Translations under genes and position numbers: made by a program
Assembly: GCA_902806575.1 (NCBI GenBank)
Contig: CADCXD010000009.1
Location: forward strand, 2,356,001-2,420,000
DNA from: Jackrogersella multiformis
Lineage: Eukaryota > Ascomycota > Sordariomycetes > Xylariales > Hypoxylaceae
Reading direction: 5' to 3'
DNA length: 64,000 nucleotides
Notes under the pieces: generated by a model
What the model was told of the DNA's origin: nothing
Seen by the model: the letters and a program-made list of their open reading frames with translations, nothing else
The model's database searches: none
In this document: positions 43,037 to 54,195 of the stretch, piece after piece
Layout of the letters: each line of letters opens with the position of its first letter
Position numbering within the stretch: the stretch's first letter is position 1

Positions 43037-44930
43037 ATGTCAGAAAATACGGGATCAGTAATCGCTCGATCGCCAACAAAAGACGATGGCGATCAGCTAC
43101 GCTCTGAGGCGCTGGCTTCCGATTCAAAACAGCTGCCGTCAGGATACTACTCTAGTACTCGAATCATTGGAACCTTCGGCGGTATAGGATTCAGTCTTTT
43201 GGGCACATACTGGGCTTTCTCGGTCGGCGCCGCTGTGATTACCGCCATCAACCGGGACATCGGTCCCAGCGCAAACGCCAGTCTATTTTCCATCGTTTGG
43301 ACGGTTTGCGACTGCATTAGCATTCTCCTCTTTGGCCGCCTCTCGGATCGATTCGGTCGCCGCTGGTTAGCTATCGGCGCTAACATCCTCGGTATAATCG
43401 GAGGTATAGTCGCGTGTACTGCGAAGAATATGAACGTCTTGATAGGGGCCAATGTGTTGCTTGGGCTTGCATCTGGCCCGTCGGCATCTTACCCACTGCT
43501 CACTGGCGAGCTTGCGACCAACAGAACGAAGTATCTAGCTACTGTCCTTGTCGTCATACCAAATGTTATCGCCACTGGATTCGGCGCCTACTTGGGCCAA
43601 AGGATTGTGCTACAGGCGACTTGGAGATGGATATTCATCATTTACATAATCTTCATGGTACCCGGAACCATTCTGTTCTACCTGTTTTACTTCCCTCCAT
43701 CTTTCACGCAAATGCATGGAAAGGATGCCAAGATAATCGACGAGGTCAAGAAGATAGACTTCATTGGGGTGTTCCTGCTCATCGCCGGCCTGGCGCTGTT
43801 CCTCCTGGGTGTTTCTTGGGGAGGTCAACCGTTGGCCTGGGACTCGGCGACGATATTGGGACTTCTCATTTCAGGATTCGTGTGCCTTGTCGCGTTTGTC
43901 CTGTATGAAATATATGGCGGGGCGGAGCGTCCGATCATTCCGATGCACTTCTTCAAGGACTTAACAGGATTTACCCCTATCGTGGTCATTTCCGCCATTA
44001 CCGGCTGCCTCAACGTCGCCCTGCAAATCACTTGGCCTTCGCAAGTCACAAGAGTATTTGGTCAAAGCGATTGGGAGACAACGGCGTGGCTTTCCACCAC
44101 AGTTGCGTTTGGAGCTTGGGCTGGTATCGTTTTCGTCGGCTCTCTATTCCATATTATCAAGCACATCCGTTGGCAACTAATTATCGGATGTATTTGGATG
44201 TCGGGATTCGTAGGAGCCATGGCTTCGATCAGTCCAAACGAACAGAGCCAGGCGGCCGCATTCTCCTTCCTTGCCACTATTCCCGTAGGATGGGGTGAAG
44301 TTGTCACCATGCTTATGGTCCAATACGTCGCGTCTGATTTGGACCTTGGTGTTGCCTTTGGTATGTTTTATTCTCCCCCAACTTCGGCACGATGCCCAAA
44401 ACAATAACCAAGCTAACACAAGTTTAGCTGTTGCCTCCGCAATGCGTAGCGTTGTTGGCTCGATCTTCACGGCAGTTTTCACGGCCGAAATAGCCAACAA
44501 GCTCCCAGAGAAACTAACCTCGATCGCCATCCCCGCCGTCACCTCTGCCGGTCTACCAACCTCGTCTATACCTGCGCTTCTATCAGCCATCGCCGTCGGG
44601 ACTGAGGATGCTCTTCGAGCTGTGCCTGGCATGAATGACGCTATTCTTGCAACAGCATCGGAAAATATAGCTGAGGCCTACGCTGCCGCATACACCTACC
44701 CTTATTACACGAGTCTAGCATTGGGCCTTGTTTCCGTCATCGCTGCACTCTGCATTCGTGACTTTGATCATCACTTGACCGATCACGTCAGCAGGCAACT
44801 TTACCATAAGAGCGACACAGACAAGGATATTCTATCTATGGTTGAACACCCGACCACGAAAGGGGAGGCGACAATTACCGAGGAAAAGAAACAAGTCAGC
44901 CAAAGCTCCGACGGAGCCACTGAAGTGTAA
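43037..44930 (+). CDS. MFS efflux transporter, TRI12-like, 608 aa, two exons
   Basis: The model joins 43037-44360 and 44428-44930 (1827 nt, 608 aa). The 67-bp intron has a GTATGT donor and GCTAAC branch site, in phase 1. I chose the CACAATG at 43037 over an in-frame upstream start because of context and because the upstream residues look untranslated. The protein has a hydrophilic N-terminus (about 1-45), about 14 membrane helices, the MFS motif A GRLSDRFGRRW near residue 100, and a charged cytosolic tail. Sequence style (long 14-helix type, GPSASYPLLTGELATNRTKY after motif A) fits the TRI12/siderophore-type drug-proton antiporters. The substrate is unknown; export of a metabolite or toxic compound is the usual role. 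Confidence 0.88.
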
Positions 44931-45576
44931 AAGCCTAGTGAAGCTGACATCTCGCAGCTAACCTCGTAACAAGCTAGAGTTATATACAGTATCTCATAAC
45001 TAATTTTACACACATAAATTTCTATACGCTCTCAGAGCTCTGTATCTAGACACTGTACAGTACAGCTTAGACCTCACCTGCCCTGAATACTAAAAAGAAC
45101 AAAACTACCCTTAAACCACCATTAGTGGAACACATTTACTTTACTATAGAGTAGTATTTAGTAACTAATGTGTACTATATAATTAAAATTCTTTTCTCGT
45201 CCAGCTTCTGCTTATCACTCTGCAGATTTTCACTGTAGACGGTCCTGTTTTTTGCTGAAATGGGAAAAGGAATGGTCAATCGAAATTCAAAGTACCATAC
45301 TTGCAAGGGATCGTGTGAATCCTTCTGTTACTCGGTGGGATTAACTCGTTAAATGCTACCATAACAAAACTATTACTCCGGTTTATTCGTCGAGGATACT
45401 TTTCACAGATTAGCGAGCATTCCATGCAGGTATTGTTCATATTCTATGCATATATGGACGTAGCATTGAAACTATGTATGTAGACTATTTACACCATGTA
45501 GGTATCAAGTATTGCCTCTATACGAGCAAAATAAAATAGATCTACCATGAAGTACAGACGTAGGTACCCATGTAAT
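44931..45576. other. intergenic region between convergent genes
   Basis: This is the AT-rich 3' region of the convergent MFS and dehydrogenase genes. Nothing else is visible. Confidence 0.6.
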
Positions 45577-46635
45577 TTACGGGAACACCACAACCGCCCT
45601 CCCCTTCAACGTTCCACTCCTGAGAGCATCATACGCCTTATCGAGCTCGTCGAACTTAAACTTCTCGATATCGATTCTCAGCTTCCCGCTCCGAGCCAGC
45701 TGGCACACCTCGCGCAGGTCCTGCCGCGTGCTCCCCAGGCTGATGGCGAACTCGCAGCTCGTGGCCAGCAGGCCCCATCCCACCTGCAGCGTGCCGCCCT
45801 GCATGCCGACGAGCACGATGCGGCCGCGCGGGCGCGAGATCCTGGCCGCGAGCTTGAGCGAGCCCTCCGTGCCCACGAAGTCGACGATGACGTCTACGCC
45901 GCGGCCCCCGGTCAGGGCCAGGACCTGGTCGCCGGCCGCGGCGCCGTCGCCCTCGAAGAGCACCGCCTCGTCGGCGCCGACCTCCGCGGCGGTCTGCAGC
46001 CGCTCGCGCAGGACGTCGATGGCGAAGATGCGCGCCGCCGACAGCAGCTTGACGAACTGCACGCCGTACGCGCCCAGCCCGCCGATGCCGATGAGCGCCG
46101 TGCTGGTGCCGGGCTTCAGGCGCTGGACCGCGGTCTGGATCGCGTGGTAGGCGGTGACGCCCGCGTCGGTGAGCGGCGCGTACATGACGGGGTCGCCGTC
46201 GCCGATGGAGATCACCTCGGCGCGCGGCACGAGCAGGTACTCGGCCAGCCCGCCGTCCATGCCGCAGCCGCGCGTCATGCCGATGGCGTTGCGCTTGAAG
46301 GCGTCGCAGTGCTGCTCGGCGCCGTCGGTGCAGTACTCGCAGTCGCCGCAGTGGCGCATGTGGTGCACGACGACGGCCTCGCCCACTTTGAGGTCCGTGA
46401 CGGTGCTGCCGACCTCCTCGACGAAGCCCGCATTCTCGTGCCCGAGGATGTAGCCCGGCTCGAGCGAGTTGGCGTACGGCGCCGAGCCTGGCTTGCTTTC
46501 TACCATGTCCAGGTCCGACCGGCATAGGCCGGCCGCCTTCATGCGGATCAGAACATCTCCTGGGCCGGGCTTAGGCTTGGGCACGTCGACGTATTGGCCT
46601 GGTTGACCCCATTGTATTAGTTTATAGGCTTTCAT
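45577..46635 (-). CDS. zinc-dependent medium-chain alcohol dehydrogenase, 352 aa
   Basis: This is an intronless gene. I chose Met at 46635 (MKAYKLIQWG) because MDR enzymes begin here; the frame is open for 44 more codons upstream but without family sequence. Catalytic-zinc ligands are Cys38 (GLCRSD), His66-Glu67 (GHENAG) and probably Asp157 in LTDAGVTAYHAI. Structural-zinc cysteines are 96, 99, 102 and 110. The dinucleotide loop is GIGGLG, and an Asp ends the next strand (IFAID), which indicates NAD rather than NADP. It should interconvert alcohols and aldehydes or ketones. Asp as third zinc ligand and the motif run resemble bacterial Rhodococcus ADH-A-type secondary alcohol dehydrogenases. 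Codon third positions are almost all G or C, unlike the flanking DNA. Confidence 0.92.
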   Translation of the reverse strand: MKAYKLIQWGQPGQYVDVPKPKPGPGDVLIRMKAAGLCRSDLDMVESKPGSAPYANSLEPGYILGHENAGFVEEVGSTVTDLKVGEAVVVHHMRHCGDCEYCTDGAEQHCDAFKRNAIGMTRGCGMDGGLAEYLLVPRAEVISIGDGDPVMYAPLTDAGVTAYHAIQTAVQRLKPGTSTALIGIGGLGAYGVQFVKLLSAARIFAIDVLRERLQTAAEVGADEAVLFEGDGAAAGDQVLALTGGRGVDVIVDFVGTEGSLKLAARISRPRGRIVLVGMQGGTLQVGWGLLATSCEFAISLGSTRQDLREVCQLARSGKLRIDIEKFKFDELDKAYDALRSGTLKGRAVVVFP

Positions 46636-47691
46636 GGTGAATAGGAGCGAGTGCGTAATCGATGACGTTAGGAGGTCTGAGAGGTGGTTTTGTAATTTAG
46701 AGAGGAGTTCACACGTTGGACTTCGTTCACTCTGGATTTTATTTATTAGAATTTTTAGGAATGCCAATAAGTGATAGCTACTGCTGTTGGTAAGGGTTAT
46801 ACACGCCGTCTTCCCGTAGAAAGAAAGTTATGGTGCGGAGCGGTTCCTCGTTTCCCACCTGTGACTGATACCGTGTGCCCTCCCAAAGTGACTGTGTTCA
46901 CTGGGAGATCGAGTTGTAGATCTGCTCGGCTGCTCGGCCAAGCCCACCAGGGCCAGTGCATGATGAAGGGATTTCCAGTTGGTGATACATCATATGGGCT
47001 TGGTAATTAGTTTTATTAGTCTCTACCAACTTCTAGTAAATACGGTTGATGATAGAAATCAGGTCCTTACATACTATGAACTCTATTATGATATTCATAG
47101 CTCACATCATGGAATCCTCGGAAATACGTAAATAGAATAGTGTGGGGGTTAGTTCCCGGTGCCGCTTGCGGAGAGGAGCGTAACATTGGCTTCATACAGC
47201 AGGTTTCATACGCTAGACGAAAGCATGATCGGGCCCGTCCCGTATTTGCATCCGTAGGGTCTCATTTGTGGAGTTCGTACAGTGTTCGGTTCGTTCGTTT
47301 GAACCAACAACCGTGTATCGTATATTACCTGTTACAGGTACCTGGTATGTTACATACTACGAATAACACCACCTGTCGGCAGACTGCCCTTCTATGAACT
47401 ATTATCCAGTATTTAATGTAACTAGCATATCTAGCATGCGTTCTGGGACGTATGTGGAAGAGACGATTCAAAACTTACAAGGCTACCTGGTGTAGTTGGC
47501 GTGTCCAAATCTGGACATTAAGTCGTACGGATAACGAAAAAACCGCCATCAGCACATGGGTGTCATGCGCCATCCTGCCATGCTATCTACACTACACTAG
47601 GCAGTTCGCGTGTCGGATCGAATCAGTTCTAGAATCGGTCGGGAAATATAGTTAGTGTAGTGTACCTGTTGGTAGACGAAAGACGGATGCA

Positions 47692-47713
47692 TACCAGGTA
47701 CCTAGGTAGGTAT
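47692..47713. repeat. CCTA/TAGG palindrome
   Basis: CCAGGTACCTAGGTAGGTAT combines GGTACC and CCTAGG switch points. It is one of the dispersed family in intergenic DNA. Confidence 0.8.
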
Positions 47714-50700
47714 CTACACTAGTGTAGACATACTTAGTTGCCAACATAAGATCGCTTCCGCTTCAGGAAACACATAAAGACCAGTAATAAACGACAAACG
47801 GGGCTACGATACAGATCAAAACAAGCTGGCTGGCCAGTTACATAAACAGATAATAAGGAAGGAGCAAAGTATAAAATATGTTGAAAAGGATCAGGGGTAA
47901 ATCATCATTTACGAGCCTAGGAGCCAAGCCAGAGCAAATCACAGTTATGGGTGTGTGGGGGTATTCACATACAGTGTGTAGGTTTATTAGGACAGTAAAG
48001 ACGCCGATGATTATCTAACAATTCAGACTTTTCTCCCTTGGCTATCATAATATTCCACTTTTTCTAGCTAACTTCTGTAAGTTATAAGTTAAAGAGCAGT
48101 TCATAAATAAAAGTTAAATGCTAAGTTGTTAAAAATGCTACCAACGATTCAAGCCACATGTTGACCGATTAGTTCTGGTATTCGCACACACTAAAGACTC
48201 TTCGTAGTCGGAGCACCCAAGATCCAAAACAGAGTGGCTTGGTGGGTATGGGGGAAAGGGGGAAAGGACATATCTTGATCTGTGAGTCCCTGGTCAGTTC
48301 TAGATGTGTCGTCATGCCAAATGCAGGCCTCCTTTACATGGCAGCATGGACCAGTCGTCGAATTATGTTCCTGAACTGATCTAAACATGGTAAATTAACT
48401 ATGAAAAGGCGCACCGTGCCTTATAATATATCTATTTCGCTGAAGTAATACGCTATTGGTTACTTACTTGAATCCGAAGAATCAGCAAGAATAATATAGA
48501 GGGACATTCTAGTTTTGGCCATTGAAGCCCGGAGACAGGGCATCGCGATCTACGCAGTAGATCAAGTGGGTAATAGATAGAAGCTTGCAAGGCCCAGCCA
48601 TGGTGTATTAACCTAACCTAAAGCTTGACATTCTATGATAATAAGGCAGAATTCTCCACAAACCACATCATGTAGTTTATGTCATGTAACTGCCTACTTA
48701 GGTAGGTACCTAAATATTAGACGCAGTCCACCAAAAGATCACCGACTAAAATACAGCAAATTAGGTGGGCTGTAGTCTGGGGAGTGCATTTACCGCCATG
48801 TCACAACACCATAGAAAATGTGCAGTGTCTCAATAAGGCGAAACGTACCAGCACATAAACGATACTTACATATTGTCGCAATAGGATCAAATATAACGTG
48901 TAGAGAATGCAATACTAGTAGGACAAGTATGATCTTTATAACAACTGCATATTGTCCTTAAAGGATTGAGTGCGACATAGAGGTATGCATTATGTGACCC
49001 AAACGCCTACCCTGGCAGGCAACATAAAAGGCACTCAAGTATGTCCTACCCTACCACTTACTTTAGGTATTGATCGATGACATGATATGATCTGATAAAA
49101 ATAAAGCGGCATCAGCTGAAAGTTTCACGGCACATAAGTAGCATTCCGTATGCAATGCAGCGTCATAAATTGCCGGTGAGGAATAATGTCATAGGTTATT
49201 AATAACCCCCAAGCGTATTTGAGGACGGTGGTATACCTAGATATAGGAAATCCTTCTATCCTACCAGTCCTTATCATAGACAAAATTATGTTACTTTTAA
49301 TCGAATGTTTTGAACTAAAGGAATAACTCTGAAAGGCTTATCATTCATAACATCATACCAAGGATACTATTAACTGATCGGACAATATATGCATTATGTT
49401 AAACTTCGCCGCCATTAATACTTTATATGCGAGGGACTAAGAGGTAAGAAAATACTAAGAAGCTCTTCACCGAATATTAAACACTAACCCCTTTTTACAT
49501 ATAATACTTATAATAAGTTAAGTAGTCATGAAGATATATATGGCTAGAGCTTACACAAGAATACACCAAAATTGTTATATTTTTAACTCGGTGAGAATAC
49601 GTTAATAAACACTTAACCTAACCTCGAGAATAACTCTAACCTAATCTTTTTTAATCTTTAACGCGGGTATAATAAGTTAATATATAAGAAACTCTTATTT
49701 ATATTACCACTTTACACTGTTAAATATATTCAATGCTTACTTAGCCTAGGTAGGTAGGTAGCGGTGAGTAACTAGATAGGTTTTTAACCTATAAAATACT
49801 ATCCATTTGCTCTGTTCTAGTCCTGTTTTAAACGCATTAACCTAATGAATAAGGGAAGTCTTGTTGCACTAAAAACTATTCGCAAACCCCCCTTATCCTC
49901 TCCAGTGTGTTTCCTCAATGTTATAGTATACTTAGGATAAGAGAGAAAACGACATAATAAGTGGAATAAGAAAGACGTGTCTGGTATCAATAAATTTTCT
50001 TCGAGTTTAATCTTGTAACTTCCATGTCTGCGTTTAATCTCTTTTCATTGTAACTTTAGAAGAATTTCGGAATCACATCTAATAATGGTTTAACTCAAAA
50101 CTCCGAGTCTCAGCTAAACGACTTAGCAAAGGCCTCAAAGACAGCCGCATACTTTCCTCGGTTGTATTTAAGTTATAATTATCTCACATAAATATTAAGA
50201 ATTAATGGCCAAGAGAACTCGTGGTGTTATGAGGCAGACCTTGCGATATGGGTAATGACGACGCTGTTGCGCAAGGAGCTCTAAACATACCCCTATGAAT
50301 CGCGGTATACATAGTATACAGGAACATCCCTTTATCCACGATGTCCGAAGTGTATCCGTTCCCACGGAGTACACCTTCAACAGGTTGAACCCTCCGTTTG
50401 GTTTACCTCCCGATAGATCAGGCTTCTGACACGTGGGTTTTGTTACTTTTAAGGTCGATAGTTTATCTAGAAAAAAAGGTAAGTAGTCCTTAATTTAAAC
50501 TGTCTAAAAAGAAGGTATGAATATACTTGCACTTCCCCTTTACTCCTAAAATAATCACGCAAGTACCTAAGTCGATGACCATAAAAAGGATCTAAACGAG
50601 CTAAGCTAAGGGATGGAGCTGCGAATTCTTGGTGTTTATGGTTAAACACCATAAGAGAGGGATAGTTAAGGCTGGAAATTGGACGAGAAAGACCTTAGGT

Positions 50701-50929
50701 TTGCGTGGAAGCTTCTCACTATTATTGGCTTATAATGTAAATAAGGATGATGATGATGATGATCTTGTTTACGTCCGGAGGACGTATGTAGCTACTTAAA
50801 GATACATACATCGCGCGTACTATCACACATAGGACGTCTAGAGTACCTCCTTGCAGAGAGGCAGAGCTAGAGTATCGTTTGACATAGGAAATCCACCACT
50901 GTTCCTGCCTTAAAGGCATTACTATAGCT

Positions 50930-51085
50930 GGTTGGCGTCGGCGCCAGCTACCCGACCTTCACCAGGAGAAAAACCCCGAGCACACCTCCAAGCGATTCAG
51001 TAACCACCCTCATCAGCACCCCGGTATACCCAAAGGAAAAACCTGAGTCGGACCTGGTTAAACCACAGCGGGATTCGAACCCAAT
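50930..51085 (-). repeat. possible SINE-like element with B-box
   Basis: On the minus strand, GGTTCGAATCC (51081-51071) matches the Pol III internal B-box exactly. It is followed by about 140 bp that is clearly GC-richer than its surroundings and ends in a small hairpin (TGGCG-TCGG-CGCCA). No A-box or cloverleaf can be drawn upstream, so it is not a tRNA. A 5'-truncated tRNA-derived SINE is the best guess. Confidence 0.3.
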
Positions 51086-51699
51086 GTAAATAAGGAATCA
51101 GTGTTTAAACAGACAGGTACACAAGGTATACTATCGCGGTTATATCTTTAAAGATCCTATTGCAAACATCTTCTGGTTACCTCTGTACGAGGATTTTACT
51201 CACCGGGGAAAGCACAATAACCCCTTTCTACCTATTACCCTAACCTCTCAACCTCTGTATGTGTACATAGAATCACGACTCTGGACGTAAATAGTGTCTA
51301 AAACATTCACTTAAGAGTCTCAATTTCCAAACTCCTACGTTTGTCTAGCTTACTTAGGTTCGACATAAGTTTAGGATTATTTCTCCCCGTGGTAACACCT
51401 ACCAACTACCTAGTTACACTCAACTACAACACAGTTGACCTTATCAACAGCTAAACAGTCACAAAAAATTGCGTCAATGCAAAATTAAAGGAATGTATTG
51501 ATTTCCAAGCTAGCATAAACCGTTTTACCAAATATATATTTACCCTCTGTCAAGATCTTAAAACATATCTCAATCCTACGAAGTCCCGGTTTCAATGATT
51601 CCCGTGAAGGAAACAGTCTTTAGCCAACGCCCTCCACAGCAGCAGCAGCAGCTCAAAACCCAAGCCTCGTCTCCGTTCTTCGAGCGGGCAACCTCGAGC

Positions 51700-52076
51700 T
51701 TAGGCTGTAGGGGCGGCGATGCAGGTGGCGCACTCGCACGCCGGCCGCTGGGCAATAACCGAGACGGTGCAGCCGGGGAGCGGGGTGGTGGTGATGTTGG
51801 GGTAGGGCGGCTCGGTGGGCTCGCCCGGGTTGCAGGTCCTCGTCGGATGGCACACGATGTCACAATGGAATATAGGCGACGTGGTAGTGGTGACTGTGGT
51901 GATAGAGGTGCAGACGTAGTGACCTGGGAGAGTGGTAGGCTCGGTTGGCTCCGGGGCGGGAGCAGCGACGGCGCTGGGGAGCTGTTAGTATATGGCCAAT
52001 CTTGGAGGGAACTGACAGTGACTTACCCTTGAAGCAGGGCGGCGGCGGCGACGGCGAGGAAGGTGAAGGACTGCAT
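51700..52076 (-). CDS. small secreted cysteine-rich protein, 107 aa, two exons
   Basis: The model joins 52076-52027 and 51973-51700 (324 nt, 107 aa). The start context is CACAATG. The 53-bp intron has GTAAGT, CTAAC and CAG signals in the expected places. Residues 1-20 are a clean signal peptide (QSFTFLAVAAAALLQG, cleavage near AVAAP). The mature part begins with a Pro/Glu/Thr spacer and then has eight cysteines, in YVC, FHC, IVC, RTC, PGC and the cluster ACECATC near the end. There is one NIT glycosylation site. Length, cysteine number and absence of any domain fit an effector-like or wall-associated secreted protein. It is easily missed because each exon is short. I recognise no family. Confidence 0.7.
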
Positions 52077-52640
52077 TGTGGCTTGTGCTAGTGGATGGTT
52101 CAAAATGTGGAGTCTGGCGTCAAGATGATAGTATCGGATTTGTCTAGATGATTCGGTTGCGTTGGATGGCATATTCCTCTCCATTGACGAGGCGCTTAGG
52201 GTTTATATACTTTCTTGGCACACCTCCTTTTGCATTAAGCGGCACTACACTAGTCGTCTTCGCGGAGTAGGTCCAAAGGCCATCAGGCGAGCGCAATTTA
52301 GCCAGTCCTTGCTTTTTTCTGGTGGGCGAATGGCAATCTGGTGGTGAATCTCGTGATGGCCCGGGCGGCTTATGGTGGAAATTGCGAAGGATTTTCCCAA
52401 AAAAAGCCACGTCCAGCCTCAACAGATGGACGAGTTACAATACATACCTGATAGCCTAGCCTTGACTTCATCTGTAATATTATGTTCTAAATCGGTATAT
52501 GACACGGTGGATGAGGTGAGATCAAATATCCTTTCTCTACTATGAACCTGGAAGATGGAGTATAGAGGCTCCGGTTACTAGTACCGCTATAGTACGAAGA
52601 ACGCTGTCGCGACCTAAGGATTTTGGTCTTAAATTGGAAA

Positions 52641-52660
52641 TCAACCGCGGAGTCGGTTGA
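52641..52660. promoter_or_regulatory. CGG-type inverted repeat
   Basis: TCAACCG and CGGTTGA are exact inverted arms separated by 6 bp. They lie about 565 bp upstream of the small secreted-protein gene. Inverted CGG half-sites are typical of fungal Zn2Cys6 regulators, but no factor can be assigned. Confidence 0.25.
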
Positions 52661-54062
52661 CGTATCGTGAATACCCTAGGAGGTAGCTAATTCAATGTGC
52701 GATGTGACTGCGGGTACCGGCATAGGTGGAGCGGCGAGGCGTTCAGCTCAGCTCGCTGCTACGGCCAATCAATCGGGACGCTTCCGTGGGCTGGAATAAG
52801 CAACACCCATACCATCACTCAGCCCTATGATCCTACGCCGATGCCAGACGAATTTTCATTATTAAATCGGGCCATGTAGCTCTAAGACAAATAAAGCTTC
52901 GCTGGTCTTGTGGAGTTGAAATCGATCTCTCTTTGCGGCATCCAGACCAGCTTGTTCAAGTAATATAATGCGAAATTGCCGTACTATGTAACATAAGCTG
53001 ATATCTGGGGTATCACAAGACTTCACGTGGGTTCGTAAGGCGGCGAAGTGCTCGACTTCGTTTGGTGGCTTTACGGGCGTTGCCTAGAGCGGCGTTTAGG
53101 AGCATCGAAATCGTTGTCTGTTCTCGATCCTTAGCCGGAGAGCTAGCCGGGACCCAACCACTCGGCTTGATAGCCGGTAGGTATTGTCATCACACCATGC
53201 CTTTTTAAACTACCACATTAATAGAAATAATTGCTCCATGTAAAAACTGATAGACCGGATGATATCTCCGAGCCTCAGCAGCACGGAACACATGCACACC
53301 GCTGCCCCAGGTTTTCGCTATCGGTATCGTAAAAGTAATAAGACAAGCGCACTGTGCTGGTCGTTTGTGCCCCTCTAGATGTACTCGTAAATCGCGGTGA
53401 TGTCAGATTTCAAAGACTCGGATGAATATACATACAGAAGGGGACCTGAGACACGGGCTCCGAGCTGTGAGCTTCTGATCCGAGAAGAACGAGAATGTCC
53501 CGATACACTGGCTAGCATGGATAGCCTTGAGCTAGACGGACCGAGATGGAAAATGCAGAGCGAAATCATCGAGAAGACTCAAAATATTGATTCCATGCGA
53601 ATTTCTCCACCCACGTAAGTAGCGATGTCTATCAAATCCCACGAGCGTTGGGATTGGCTATGATCTGCCAAAGGCTCTGGACGTACTTTCGAGCGTCCGT
53701 CGCGTGAGTATGCCTCATCGTCATCAAATCTGCCTGACTCATAATATACGAATCAACAGAGATGTCTCTGACACTGCATATACTTATTATTTGGATCCCG
53801 GAAAGCCTCCTCGAGGGAATAGAAGGTTAGAAAAGCCGATTGGAGGTCTGGTGATAATTGTTGGGATAGAGTACCGATATCTTGTAGTCACCAGATTTTG
53901 TTGATACTATGGACGATATTGATTTTCTTGATTAGTTGCTATCCATTGACATCGTAAAAGGCCCAGGGCTTGTGCCATCTCAGTAAACTGAATACTCTTA
54001 TGACTTTCAGGTTGAGAATGAAGTCATAAGTCATAACATGAACATCGCCAAAGTTGCCAGAT

Positions 54063-54084
54063 ATCACGTGGAAATTCACGTGAT
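54063..54084. repeat. paired CACGTG inverted repeat
   Basis: ATCACGTG and CACGTGAT are perfect inverted arms around GAAATT. Each arm contains the E-box CACGTG bound by bHLH factors. No gene start lies close by. Confidence 0.5.
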
Positions 54085-54149
54085 CACACGGGCCGATCCT
54101 ACTCCTGAATTGGTTGATCATGTTGATCATAGATAATAATATCTCGGCA

Positions 54150-54195
54150 AAGCTTTTTTATTCCTAATAATATTCAGGAATAATATTAAAAGCTT
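54150..54195. repeat. 46-bp imperfect hairpin
   Basis: AAGCTTTT with TTATTCCT pairs with AGGAATAA and AAAAGCTT. There is a 4-base bulge on the right arm and a 10-base loop. It may be a remnant of a miniature element. Confidence 0.5.

Larger units (their letters stand above)
46636..51699. other. 5-kb gene-poor stretch
   Basis: I see no supportable gene. The stretch is AT-leaning, with short open frames only. Features noted: CCTAGG clusters at 47692-47713 and 49745-49760, a GAT run (50745-50763), and a GC-richer block at 50930-51085 containing a perfect Pol III B-box on the minus strand. It includes the promoter of the dehydrogenase gene at its left end. Confidence 0.5.

Noticed and set aside
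45547..46527. Long plus-strand and second minus-strand open frames over the dehydrogenase gene
   Set aside because: They are shadows caused by extreme G/C third positions; they read as low-complexity Ala/Arg/Val and lack domains.
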